Source: JAMLIN01 sp041676645 (GTDB lineage: Bacteria > Pseudomonadota > Gammaproteobacteria > Burkholderiales > Burkholderiaceae_E). Taken from it: a DNA stretch of 64,000 bases. Where the stretch lies: assembly GCA_041676645.1 (NCBI GenBank), contig JBAYRO010000005.1, positions 1 through 64,000 on the forward strand, in the 5' to 3' direction. This document shows, one piece after another, positions 37,139-44,726 of this stretch. Under the pieces are notes generated by a model that worked only from the letters and a program-made list of their open reading frames with translations, did no database searches and was not told where the DNA came from. A program made the translations under genes and the position numbers. Numbering within the stretch: the stretch's first letter is position 1; each line of letters opens with the position of its first letter.

Positions 37139-38368
37139 ATGAGCACTTTCTCCGGTTCCGCCGAGCCGGCGCTGCGCGATCCCGCCGTCGCGGCGCCCGC
37201 GCTGTGGCTGGTCGCCGCGATGCCCGCGCTCGCGATCTTCGCCTCGCTGGTCTACATGCCCTCGATCGAGGCGATGGCGATGGATTTCGCCGTCGGCACC
37301 GAGGCGATCCAGCATACCGTCACCATCTATCTCGCGTCGCTGTCGGCTTGCGCACTGCTGGTCGGCCCGCTCAGCGATCGCTATGGCCGGCGACTGATCT
37401 CGATGCTGGCCATGACGATCTTCGCGATCGGCAGCCTGCTCGCACTGGCCTCGGACAGCATCGGCTGGCTGATGGCGGCCCGTTTCCTGCAAGGGATGGG
37501 CGCGAGCGGCGGCATCGTCCTGCCCCGCTCGATGGTGCGCGACGCGCTCCATGATCGCCATGCCGCCCGGGCGAGCGCCACGATCGCGATGTCGATCTCG
37601 GTGGTGCCGATGGTGACTCCGCTGATCGGCGGCCATATCCAGGACATCGCCGGCTGGCGCGCCAACTTCGCGATCGTGGCGGTGCTGGCGGTCGCGCTGT
37701 GGATCGCCGCCTGGCAGCGCCTTCACGAAACCCTGCCCCCGGCCCGGCGCTTCGTCGACGGCGCCCGCGCGATGCTGCTCGGCTATGTGTCGCTGTTCGC
37801 CAACCGGCAGTTCATGGTCCACGCCCTGCCGATCGCGCTGGGCGCGGTCGCCATCTTCTCGTACCAGACCGAGGCGCCGGTGCTGCTCATCGCCGACCTG
37901 AAGGTGCCGCCCACCGAATACGGCTACTACGCCGCCATGCCGGCCATGGGCTTCTTCCTCGGCACCTCGATGACGCGGCGCTACGCCTTGTCGGTCAGCC
38001 GCGCCCGGCTGATCGAGATCGGCTGCGGCCTGTATGTGCTCGCCGGCCTGGCGATGGCGCTGTTGGCCATCGTGTTCGGGCCGAACCCCTGGCTGATCGC
38101 GCTGCCGATGGTGGTGTTCGGCGCGGGCAACGGGCTCGTGATGCCCAACGCCAACATCGGCGGCCTCGGCGCGGCGCCCCTGCTGGTCGGCTGCGCTTCG
38201 GCCCTGTCCAGTTCCCTGCGCATGGGCTCGGGATCGCTGGGCAGCAGCCTCGTCACCCACCTCCCGGCAGGCTCGGCCACCGCGCTCGGCCTGCTGGTCG
38301 CGGGCACGGGCGCCGCCGCGCTCGCATCCTGGTTCGCACTCGGCCGCGGCCGACCTGGGATACAGTGA
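37139..38368 (+). CDS. Bcr/CflA-type MFS multidrug exporter
   Basis: About 12 hydrophobic segments in 409 residues. LVGPLSDRYGRRLI is MFS motif A. LASLSACALLVGPLSDR and ARFLQGMGASGGIVLPRSMVRD match the Bcr/CflA drug-resistance group. Third gene of the marR module, which implies induced export of a toxic compound; the substrate is not known. Confidence 0.85.
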   Translation: MSTFSGSAEPALRDPAVAAPALWLVAAMPALAIFASLVYMPSIEAMAMDFAVGTEAIQHTVTIYLASLSACALLVGPLSDRYGRRLISMLAMTIFAIGSLLALASDSIGWLMAARFLQGMGASGGIVLPRSMVRDALHDRHAARASATIAMSISVVPMVTPLIGGHIQDIAGWRANFAIVAVLAVALWIAAWQRLHETLPPARRFVDGARAMLLGYVSLFANRQFMVHALPIALGAVAIFSYQTEAPVLLIADLKVPPTEYGYYAAMPAMGFFLGTSMTRRYALSVSRARLIEIGCGLYVLAGLAMALLAIVFGPNPWLIALPMVVFGAGNGLVMPNANIGGLGAAPLLVGCASALSSSLRMGSGSLGSSLVTHLPAGSATALGLLVAGTGAAALASWFALGRGRPGIQ

Positions 38369-38414
38369 TCACCGGGCGATGAGCGCCCGAGCAGAACAGA
38401 CACCCGGAGGAGCC

Positions 38415-39179
38415 ATGGATATCAAGGGCAGGATTGCCGTCGTCACCGGAGCCGCCAGCGGCATCGGACGCGCCACCGCGCTGAAGTTCGCCGCCGAGGG
38501 CGCGGCCGGCGTCGTCGTGGCCGACCTGAACGAAACCGAGCTCGACAAGGTCGCCGCACAGACCGGCGGGCTCGCGGTACGCTGCGATGTCGGTCGCGAG
38601 GACGAGATCCAGCGACTCGTCGACGCCGCCCACCAGCGCTACGGACGCATCGACGTGTTCTTCTCGAACGCGGGCATCCTCGGCGGCGGCGGACCCGAGG
38701 CGCCGGACGAGCTCTGGGACGCCATGTGGCGCATCCACCTGATGGCGCATGTGTGGGCGGCGCGCGCCGTCGTCGAGCCGATGATCGCCGCCGGCGGCGG
38801 CCAGTTCATCATCACGGCTTCGGCGGCGGGCCTGCTGAACATCATCGAGTCGGCCCCCTACGGCGTCACCAAGCACGCCGCGGTGGCCTTCGCCGAATGG
38901 CTGTCGATCGCCTACGGTCGTCGCGGGCTCGATGTCGCCTGCCTGTGCCCGCAGGCGGTGCGCACCGGCATGGTCCCGGGCGATGGCGGCTCGGCCGGCG
39001 GCGACGGCATCCTGAGCGCCGAGCAGGTTGCCGAGGATGTTCTCGAGGCGATGCGCGAGAGTCGTTTCCTGGTGCTGCCGCATCCCCAGGTGCTCGACTA
39101 CATGCGCGCCAAGACCCGCGACTACGATCGCTGGCTCGGCGGCATGCAGAAGATGTTCATGAAGGCCAATCCGCAGTGA
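38415..39179 (+). CDS. Short-chain dehydrogenase/reductase
   Basis: Classical SDR: cofactor motif TGAASGIGRA, NAG in FFSNAGILGGGG, catalytic Ser in ITASAAGLL and YxxxK in YGVTKHA. 254 residues. The ATG at 38415 has GGAGGAG upstream; 46 bases follow the MFS stop, so it probably belongs to the same transcript. ADLNETE after the second strand suggests NAD(H) preference. Substrate unknown. Confidence 0.88.
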   Translation: MDIKGRIAVVTGAASGIGRATALKFAAEGAAGVVVADLNETELDKVAAQTGGLAVRCDVGREDEIQRLVDAAHQRYGRIDVFFSNAGILGGGGPEAPDELWDAMWRIHLMAHVWAARAVVEPMIAAGGGQFIITASAAGLLNIIESAPYGVTKHAAVAFAEWLSIAYGRRGLDVACLCPQAVRTGMVPGDGGSAGGDGILSAEQVAEDVLEAMRESRFLVLPHPQVLDYMRAKTRDYDRWLGGMQKMFMKANPQ

Positions 39180-39186
39180 AGCGCGA

Positions 39187-39492
39187 TCAGTCGTCGTAGT
39201 CGACATCCGTGATCCGGCCGGTCCGGGCATCGATCTCGAGTTCGACCTTGCGACCCCGGCGGTCGATCGCTTCGACCTCGTACTCGTCGTCATCGTCGAG
39301 CTCGATCTCCTTGATGCGGGTGTAGCCCGCGGCCGTGAGCTGCTCGTAGATCTGTCCGATGGTCAGGATGCCGCCGCGATCCCAGGAGCTTCTGCCGGGA
39401 CGGTCGTCCGCGAACGCCGGCGGCACGAGCGCGGCGGCGCCGGCGATGCCGGCGGCAAGGGCAATGACGGCGAAGAGGCTGGATGTACGCAT
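39187..39492 (-). CDS. Exported PepSY-domain protein
   Basis: A 101-residue protein with a signal peptide ending AFA-DD, then a single PepSY-like unit (GQIYEQLTAAGYTRIKEIELD..., KVELEIDARTGRITDVDYDD). Very acidic. PepSY proteins sit in the periplasm and may inhibit proteases or bind metal; the role here is unknown. It is divergent from a second PepSY gene that heads a two-component operon, and the intergenic region carries matching direct-repeat boxes. Confidence 0.85.
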   Translation of the reverse strand: MRTSSLFAVIALAAGIAGAAALVPPAFADDRPGRSSWDRGGILTIGQIYEQLTAAGYTRIKEIELDDDDEYEVEAIDRRGRKVELEIDARTGRITDVDYDD

Positions 39493-39542
39493 ATCGGTTT
39501 CACCTGGAGGTTGGATGCGGCCCCTGTCCGGACCGTGGGGAG

Positions 39543-39575
39543 ATTCTGGCAGGGCCCGGCTGAATGAATCCTGAA
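39543..39575 (-). promoter_or_regulatory. OmpR-class activator box and -10 for the minus-strand PepSY gene
   Basis: Read on the minus strand: TTCAGG-N5-TTCAGC (39575-39559), ten bases, then CAGAAT as -10 (39548-39543). No -35 consensus, as expected for an activator-dependent promoter. The predicted start lies about 44 bases before the ATG. The geometry is identical to the plus-strand copy. Confidence 0.5.
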
Positions 39576-39582
39576 GCGTTCG

Positions 39583-39615
39583 TTCAGCTGCGGTTCAGCT
39601 TCGCCGCGCTATACA
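39583..39615 (+). promoter_or_regulatory. OmpR-class activator box and -10 for the PepSY-response regulator operon
   Basis: TTCAGC-N5-TTCAGC (39583-39599), ten bases, then TATACA (39610-39615). The hexamer-N5-hexamer form is like PmrA/QseB boxes. It probably binds the response regulator encoded just downstream, giving autoregulation. Confidence 0.55.
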
Positions 39616-39665
39616 GGCATCGTCGTGGCGATCCGCGTCCCTGCAAGGCTTCCCGGGGAGATCAC

Positions 39666-39977
39666 TTGATCCGCATCCACCATGTCCTGCTGTCGCTGCT
39701 GCTGGCGTGCGCAGCCGTCGTCGCATCCGCCGACGACGATCACGACCGCGCCCGCCGCGCGCTGGAGGCGGGCGAGATCATGCCGCTGCACTCGCTGCTC
39801 GAGCGCGTCGCCCGCGAGCAGCCGGGCCAGGTCCTCGAGCTCGAGCTCGAGCGCGACGATGGTCGCTGGATCTACGAGCTCAAGCTGCTGCGCCGTGACG
39901 GCGTGCTGCTCAAGCTCGATGTCGATGCCCGCAGCGGTGCCGTGCTGCGCAGTCGCAACAAGGATCGGGACGACTGA
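39666..39977 (+). CDS. Exported PepSY-domain protein heading a two-component operon
   Basis: 103 residues from a TTG at 39666 with GGGGAG upstream. The hydrophobic N-terminus (HHVLLSLLLACAAVVASA) is a signal peptide. The mature part (HSLLERVAREQPGQVLELELERDDGRW..., LKLDVDARSGAVL) is one PepSY unit. Its TGA overlaps the response regulator ATG, so it is coupled to the two-component system and may be its periplasmic modulator. That role is inference. Confidence 0.82.
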   Translation: MIRIHHVLLSLLLACAAVVASADDDHDRARRALEAGEIMPLHSLLERVAREQPGQVLELELERDDGRWIYELKLLRRDGVLLKLDVDARSGAVLRSRNKDRDD

Positions 39978-40639
39978 TGCGCCTGCTGGTCGCCGAGGAC
40001 GAGCCGACCCTCGCGGCCCAGCTGCGCGATGCGCTGGCGGCGGCCGGCTATGTGGTCGACCTGGCCGACAACGGCATCGATGCGCAGCATCTGGGCAACG
40101 AGGAATCCTATGATGCGGTCGTCCTCGACCTCGGCCTGCCGGGGCTCGACGGGCTCAGCGTGCTGCAGCGCTGGCGCAGCGACGTTCGCACGATGCCGGT
40201 CCTGATCCTGACCGCCCGCGATGCCTGGCACGAGAAGGTGGCCGGCATCGACGCTGGCGCGGACGACTACCTCGCCAAGCCCTTCCACATGGAGGAGCTG
40301 CTCGCCCGCCTGCGGGCGCTGATCCGTCGCAGCGCCGGGCGTGCCAGCGCCGAGATCCAGTGTGGCCCGCTGGTGCTCGACACCCGCGTCTCGCGGATCA
40401 CCGTCGACGGCAACCCCCTGTCGCTCACCAGCCACGAGTTCCGCCTGCTTTCCTACCTGCTGCACCGGCGCGGCGAAGTCGTGTCGCGCACCGAGCTCAC
40501 CGAGCATCTCTACGCCCAGGATTTCGAACGCGACTCCAACACGATCGAGGTCTTCGTCGCCCGCCTGCGGCGCAAGCTGCCGGCCGGGCTCATCGAGACC
40601 GTGCGGGGGCTCGGCTACCGCATCCCCGATTCGCCATGA
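39977..40639 (+). CDS. OmpR/PhoP-family response regulator
   Basis: Receiver domain with the acidic pair EDE at residues 7-9, phospho-acceptor Asp51 (VVLDLGLPG), Thr in LTAR and Lys in YLAKPF. The C-terminal winged helix includes SLTSHEFRLLSYLLHRRGEVVSRTEL and SNTIEVFVARLRRKL. 220 residues. Cotranscribed with the upstream PepSY gene and the downstream kinase, overlapping each by a few bases. Confidence 0.93.
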   Translation: MRLLVAEDEPTLAAQLRDALAAAGYVVDLADNGIDAQHLGNEESYDAVVLDLGLPGLDGLSVLQRWRSDVRTMPVLILTARDAWHEKVAGIDAGADDYLAKPFHMEELLARLRALIRRSAGRASAEIQCGPLVLDTRVSRITVDGNPLSLTSHEFRLLSYLLHRRGEVVSRTELTEHLYAQDFERDSNTIEVFVARLRRKLPAGLIETVRGLGYRIPDSP

Positions 40640-42057
40640 GCCGGCGCTGGCGTCTGCCCGCCGGCTGGAGCGGCTCGCTGCGGCTGCGACTGCTGATCGG
40701 TACGCTCGCCTGGATCATCGCCACCATCGCCATCGCCGGCTGGGGCCTGAGCAGCCTGTTCGGCCAGCATCTCTCGCGCCAGTTCCATGCCGAGCTGGCA
40801 ACCCATTTCGAGCAGCTCGCCGCCCTGCTCGCCTTCGATGCGCAAGGCCGGCCCAGGGTGCCGGGCGAACTGTCCGACCCGCGCCTGCGCCGCCCCTACA
40901 GCGGCCTCTACTGGCAGGTCGACCGCAGCGGCGCCGACGGGACGCAGCTCGCCGTGCTGCGCTCGCGCTCGCTCTGGGACGCGGTGCTCGAGACGCCCGC
41001 CGACACGCAGGCCGACGGCAGGCTCCACGGACACCGCATCGAAGGCCCGGACGGCGCCGCGCTGCGCATGATCGAAAGAGTGATCCACCCGGCCGAGCAT
41101 CCGCACCAGGGCTGGCGACTGGTCGTGGCCGCCGACGAAGCCCTCCTGACCGAGCCGCTGGCGCGCTTCAACACCCAGTTGCTGCTCGCGCTCGCCATCC
41201 TCGCCTTCGGCCTGTCGATCGCCGCCGTGATGCAGGTGCTGGTCGGGCTGCACCCGCTCGCCAGGCTCCAGCGGGCGCTGGGCCAGGTCCGCGACGGCAC
41301 CGCCCCCGTCGTCGCGGGACACTTCCCCTCCGAGGTCCAGCCACTGGTCGACGACTTCAACGATGTGCTCGCGCGCAATGCCGAGGTCGTCGCTCGCGCC
41401 CGGACCCAGGCCGGCAACCTCGGCCATGCGGTCAAGACGCCGCTCACCGTCATCGCCAATGCCGCCGCCGGCGAACATTCCCCGTTCGCGGTCCTGGTGC
41501 GCGAGCAGGTCGCGATGGCGCGCAGCCAGGTCGACCGGCATCTCGCCCGCGCGCGCGCCGCCGCCGCGGTCGCGACACCGGGCGTGCGCACCCCGGTCGG
41601 GCCGGCGCTGGCCGGCCTGCTGCGGGTGATGAGCCGGGTCCATGCCGAACGCGGTCTGCAACTGCAGGTCTTGCCCGGCCCGGAGGACCTGGTCTTCCAG
41701 GGAGAGGCCCAGGATCTCCAGGAGATGATCGGCAACCTGCTGGACAATGCCTGCAAATGGGCCGGCTCGCGGGTCGATGTCCGCGCCGCGCGCGATGGCG
41801 CCGAACTGCGGATCGTCGTCGATGACGACGGCCCCGGCCTTCCCGAGGCCGCCCGGGCCGCGGTGCTCGACCGGGGCGTTCGTACCGACGAGCGCACGCC
41901 GGGCACCGGCCTGGGCCTGGCGATCGTGCGGGATCTTGCGCAGCTCTACGGTGGCGACATCAGCCTGGAAGAGGCTCCGACCGGCGGCCTGCGGGCGGTC
42001 CTGCGCCTGCCCGCCGCCACCCCGACGATCGGGCCGGAGTTCGGGCGCCAGTCCTGA
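40636..42057 (+). CDS. Sensor histidine kinase (PhoQ/QseC-like)
   Basis: Two TM helices (residues ~17-40 and ~178-200) enclose a periplasmic domain of ~135 residues. A HAMP-like segment follows. The H-box is GNLGHAVKTPLTVI with His264. The ATPase domain has the N-box around Asn371 (NLLDNACKWAG), DDDGPGLP and GTGLGLAIV. The residue after the phospho-His is Ala, as in PhoQ-like kinases (H-x-x-K-T-P-L). 473 residues. Signal unknown; the two PepSY genes suggest envelope or metal stress. Confidence 0.9.
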   Translation: MSRRWRLPAGWSGSLRLRLLIGTLAWIIATIAIAGWGLSSLFGQHLSRQFHAELATHFEQLAALLAFDAQGRPRVPGELSDPRLRRPYSGLYWQVDRSGADGTQLAVLRSRSLWDAVLETPADTQADGRLHGHRIEGPDGAALRMIERVIHPAEHPHQGWRLVVAADEALLTEPLARFNTQLLLALAILAFGLSIAAVMQVLVGLHPLARLQRALGQVRDGTAPVVAGHFPSEVQPLVDDFNDVLARNAEVVARARTQAGNLGHAVKTPLTVIANAAAGEHSPFAVLVREQVAMARSQVDRHLARARAAAAVATPGVRTPVGPALAGLLRVMSRVHAERGLQLQVLPGPEDLVFQGEAQDLQEMIGNLLDNACKWAGSRVDVRAARDGAELRIVVDDDGPGLPEAARAAVLDRGVRTDERTPGTGLGLAIVRDLAQLYGGDISLEEAPTGGLRAVLRLPAATPTIGPEFGRQS

Positions 42058-42144
42058 AGCTCGGCAAGACTCTTCCCGCAGGCATCGGGATCACCGTCGC
42101 GAAGCATCCCCAGCATCGGCTTTCACTCGTGGCGCCGGAGGTCT

Positions 42145-42567
42145 TCACGACGCCCGAAGCGGGTTCACGACGCGTACGTCGTCATACTGCTGCCCATGGG
42201 CCAGGTCTTCGGACCAGAGCAGCGGCGCACCCGAACGCAAGGCAGCAGCGACGATCAGGCTGTCCCAGAAGCTGATTTGCCAGCGCCCTTGCACGTCGAA
42301 GCCGGCATCCAGCAGTGCACGATCATTGTCGACGACCTTCCCGACGAGGTAGTCGCGTACCCGTTGCGCGGAATCGGCCGGAGACAGGCCCGCCTTCTTC
42401 ACCAGATTCACATGCAGTTACTGCAGAACCTGCACGCTGATCGCCGCCTTTCCCGGTTCGAGCCACAGCTGGTCGATCAGCGCCCGTGCCGTGGCATGCC
42501 TGGGATCCGGCGAATCGGTGAGCGCGTAGTACAGCAGATTGGTGTCGACGAAAACCTCAACGCTCAT
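42145..42567 (-). pseudogene. PIN-domain toxin interrupted by a nonsense codon
   Basis: Two open segments share one frame. 42567-42418 encodes MSVEVFVDTNLLYYALTDSP through SVQVLQ, then TAA. 42417-42145 continues LHVNLVKKAGLSP... SFWDSLIVAAALRSG...LLWSEDLAHGQQYDDVRVVNP. Only the TAA at 42420-42418 interrupts a complete PIN domain of ~140 codons. In relatives this position is the conserved Glu of SVQVLQE(F/L), a catalytic metal ligand; GAA to TAA is a single change. The start overlaps the antitoxin by 11 bases, as in VapBC-type operons. The toxin is probably inactive. Confidence 0.82.
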
Positions 42568-42793
42568 GGGCCTGCTCACGGTCGAGCGACCCTTCCCGGA
42601 CCGGCACCGGCCGCCGCATGGCCTGTCGCGCACGCCGCCGGGCGGGTTCGAAGCCGTCAAGCTCCGCTACGGCACGGGTCACGAGCTCTCCAACCCATGC
42701 CGAAACCGATGTCTGCTGATCGACCGCGAGGTGCCTGATCCGCCGCAAGGTCTTTTCGTCGAGGCGCAGGGTGATATTGCCTGCCATTGTCAT
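42557..42793 (-). CDS. Ribbon-helix-helix antitoxin (VapB/CopG-like)
   Basis: A 78-residue protein. The N-terminal MAGNITLRLDEKTLRRIRHLAVDQ is a ribbon-helix-helix unit (the TLRLDE strand, then helix), followed by TSVSAWVGELVTRAV. The basic C-terminal tail would bind the toxin. Starts at 42793 or 42787; GGAG lies just ahead. It is still intact although the PIN toxin is broken. An inverted repeat in its promoter is a likely autoregulatory site. Confidence 0.78.
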   Translation of the reverse strand: MTMAGNITLRLDEKTLRRIRHLAVDQQTSVSAWVGELVTRAVAELDGFEPARRRARQAMRRPVPVREGSLDREQAHER

Positions 42794-42825
42794 CGCACTC
42801 CGTATTCGGCACATATATAAGTACA

Positions 42826-42840
42826 GCACTTGAAAAGTGC
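42826..42840. promoter_or_regulatory. Inverted repeat upstream of the antitoxin gene
   Basis: GCACTT-GAA-AAGTGC, 6-bp perfect arms. It lies 33 bases before the antitoxin start. On the minus strand it is followed by TTATATAT, a good -10. It fits an antitoxin operator near the -35. The 5-mer AGTGC recurs next to the antitoxin start. Confidence 0.5.
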
Positions 42841-42860
42841 AATGCTGCCAGTCCATCGAA

Positions 42861-43805
42861 CTAGCGTTCGGTGGCCGCGGACGGCGCAAGACAATCCCGG
42901 AACGACGCCGCCAGGTTCCCCATGAGCCGGGGATAAAGCTCCGGGCCGGGCGCCAGGCGGGCGCCGAGCGGATCGAGACGGCCGATCCTGGCGGAGCTGC
43001 CCTCGATGACGGCCTCGGCGATCGCCGTCGAGAACTGCGGTTCGATGAAGACGCAGGCAATGCCGTCGGCGGCAATGCGCGTGCGCAGGCGGCGGATGCG
43101 CTCGGCGCCCGGGGAAACCTCCGGATTCACGGTCAGCACGCCGACCTGCGCCAGGCCGTAGCGCCGCTCGAAGTACTGGTAGCCGTCGTGAAAGACGACG
43201 AAGCGCCGTCCGGCGAGCGGAGCCATCTGCCGTGCGATCTCTGCATCGAGCGTGGCGAGCCGTTCGCGCAGTCGCTCCGCGTTGCGCCGGTAGGTCCCGG
43301 CATTGCCCGGATCGATGCCGGCGAGCGCTTCGCCGATCCGGCCCGCCAGTCCTCGTGCATTGGCGGGATCGAGCCAGATGTGCATGTCGATGGCGGCCGC
43401 GCCGTCGCCATGCCCATGGGAATGATCATGCCCATGATCATGGGCATGGTCGTCACGCAGCGGCAGCAGGCGCAGCCCCTCGGTATCGACGAGCCGCAGA
43501 ACCTCGCCTCGCCGCACGAGGCTCGCGATCGGCCGCTCGAGGAAATTCTCGAGCCCGGGTCCCACCCACACCACCAAGCCGGCCGACTCGATGGCGCGGG
43601 CATCCGAAGGCCGCAGGGCATGGGAATGCGGCGAACTGCTGCCCGGCACGAGCAGGTGGGGTTCGCCGACGCCATCCATCACGGCCGCCACCAGCGAATG
43701 CACCGGCGCGATCGAGGCAACCACCGTCGGCGCCGCCGCCACGGGACCGAAGGCCAGTGCGGCAAGCAGTGCGGACAGGGCGCGCGCCCGGCGAATGATC
43801 GGCAT
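42861..43805 (-). CDS. znuA: Zinc ABC transporter substrate-binding protein
   Basis: Periplasmic zinc-capturing protein. The signal peptide ends VAA-APTVVASI. Metal-site regions are APVHSLVAAVM, SSPHSHALRPSDARAI, VFHDGYQYFERRYG and FIEPQFS. A His/Asp-rich loop (DDHAHDHGHDHSHGHGDG) follows RLLPLR; this loop is typical of ZnuA and absent from manganese homologues. 314 residues from the ATG at 43805; a TTG at 43820 is also in frame. Divergent from znuCB across a Zur-like box. Confidence 0.92.
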   Translation of the reverse strand: MPIIRRARALSALLAALAFGPVAAAPTVVASIAPVHSLVAAVMDGVGEPHLLVPGSSSPHSHALRPSDARAIESAGLVVWVGPGLENFLERPIASLVRRGEVLRLVDTEGLRLLPLRDDHAHDHGHDHSHGHGDGAAAIDMHIWLDPANARGLAGRIGEALAGIDPGNAGTYRRNAERLRERLATLDAEIARQMAPLAGRRFVVFHDGYQYFERRYGLAQVGVLTVNPEVSPGAERIRRLRTRIAADGIACVFIEPQFSTAIAEAVIEGSSARIGRLDPLGARLAPGPELYPRLMGNLAASFRDCLAPSAATER

Positions 43806-43822
43806 CGGTGATATCGGCAAAG

Positions 43823-43841
43823 AACGTTAATATATTACATT
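43823..43841. promoter_or_regulatory. Zur-like operator between znuA and znuC
   Basis: AACGTTAATATATTACATT has the central palindrome TAATATATTA. By eye it matches 14 of 18 fixed positions of the proteobacterial Zur box form AATGTTATAnTATAACATT. It lies between the divergent zinc uptake genes, 18 bases before znuA and 25 before znuC. Either strand offers TAATAT as a -10. Zinc-bound Zur would repress both. Confidence 0.75.
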
Positions 43842-43865
43842 CGATCTCGAGCCATCCCCAGCCAA

Positions 43866-44726
43866 GTGAAGCTCCCCTCCCCTGGTCAGTCCACCGACAC
43901 CCTGGTCGCCCTTGCGGGGGTCGGCATCGCGCGCGCCGGACGCTGGCTGGTGCGCGATGTCGACCTCCAGGTCGGCCGCGGCGAGATCGTGACCCTGATC
44001 GGGCCCAATGGATCGGGCAAGTCGACGGTGGCCAAGGCGGCGATCGGGATCCATGCGCCCGACGAGGGCCGGGTGCTGCGCGCCGCCGCCCTGCGGGTCG
44101 GCTACGTGCCGCAGCGCATGGCGATCGCCCCGACCCTGCCGCTGACGGTCGAGCGCCTGCTCGGCCTGACCGGGCGGCTGTCGCCGGCCGAAGGCCGCGC
44201 CGCCCTCGAGCTGGTCGGCATACCGCATCTCGCGCGCGCCGAGGTCCACCGGCTCTCGGGCGGCGAGTTCCAGCGCGCCCTCCTGGCGCGCGCGATCGCC
44301 CGGCGTCCCGATCTGCTCGTGCTCGACGAACCGCTGCAGGGCGTCGACTTCACCGGCGAAGTCGCGCTCTACGAGCTGATCGTGCGCATCCGCGACGAGA
44401 CCGGCTGCGGCATCCTGCTGATCTCGCACGATCTTCATGTCGTCATGGCGCAGACCGACACCGTAGTCTGCCTCAACGGCCATGTCTGTCGCCGCGGCAC
44501 GCCGCAGAGCGTCAGCCGAAGCCCCGAGTACCTCGCACTGTTCGGCCCGCGCGCCGCGCAGACGCTGGCGATCTATTCGCACCATCACGACCATACCCAT
44601 CTCGCCGACGGGCGGGTCCGGCTCGCCGACGGCACGATCACCGACGGCGACGCGCACCACCACGCCCGCCACGAGCATGGGAACGAGCACGAGCACCACC
44701 ACGACCACCACCATCGCCACGACTGA
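43866..44726 (+). CDS. znuC: Zinc ABC transporter ATP-binding protein with His-rich tail
   Basis: Walker A GPNGSGKST, signature LSGGEFQRALLARAI, Walker B LLVLDEPLQGVD and the switch His in LLISHDLHVV. The ATPase core ends near residue 235. About 50 further residues hold HHHDHTH and a final run with about 15 histidines among Glu, Asp and Arg. The tail is cytoplasmic and could bind zinc. 286 residues from a GTG start. TGATG overlap with znuB. Confidence 0.93.
   Translation: MKLPSPGQSTDTLVALAGVGIARAGRWLVRDVDLQVGRGEIVTLIGPNGSGKSTVAKAAIGIHAPDEGRVLRAAALRVGYVPQRMAIAPTLPLTVERLLGLTGRLSPAEGRAALELVGIPHLARAEVHRLSGGEFQRALLARAIARRPDLLVLDEPLQGVDFTGEVALYELIVRIRDETGCGILLISHDLHVVMAQTDTVVCLNGHVCRRGTPQSVSRSPEYLALFGPRAAQTLAIYSHHHDHTHLADGRVRLADGTITDGDAHHHARHEHGNEHEHHHDHHHRHD

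Noticed and set aside
40636..42057. Histidine kinase with a defective H-box because Ala follows the His
   Set aside because: H-x-x-K-T-P-L with a non-acidic residue after His is normal in PhoQ-like kinases; N, G1 and G2 boxes are intact.
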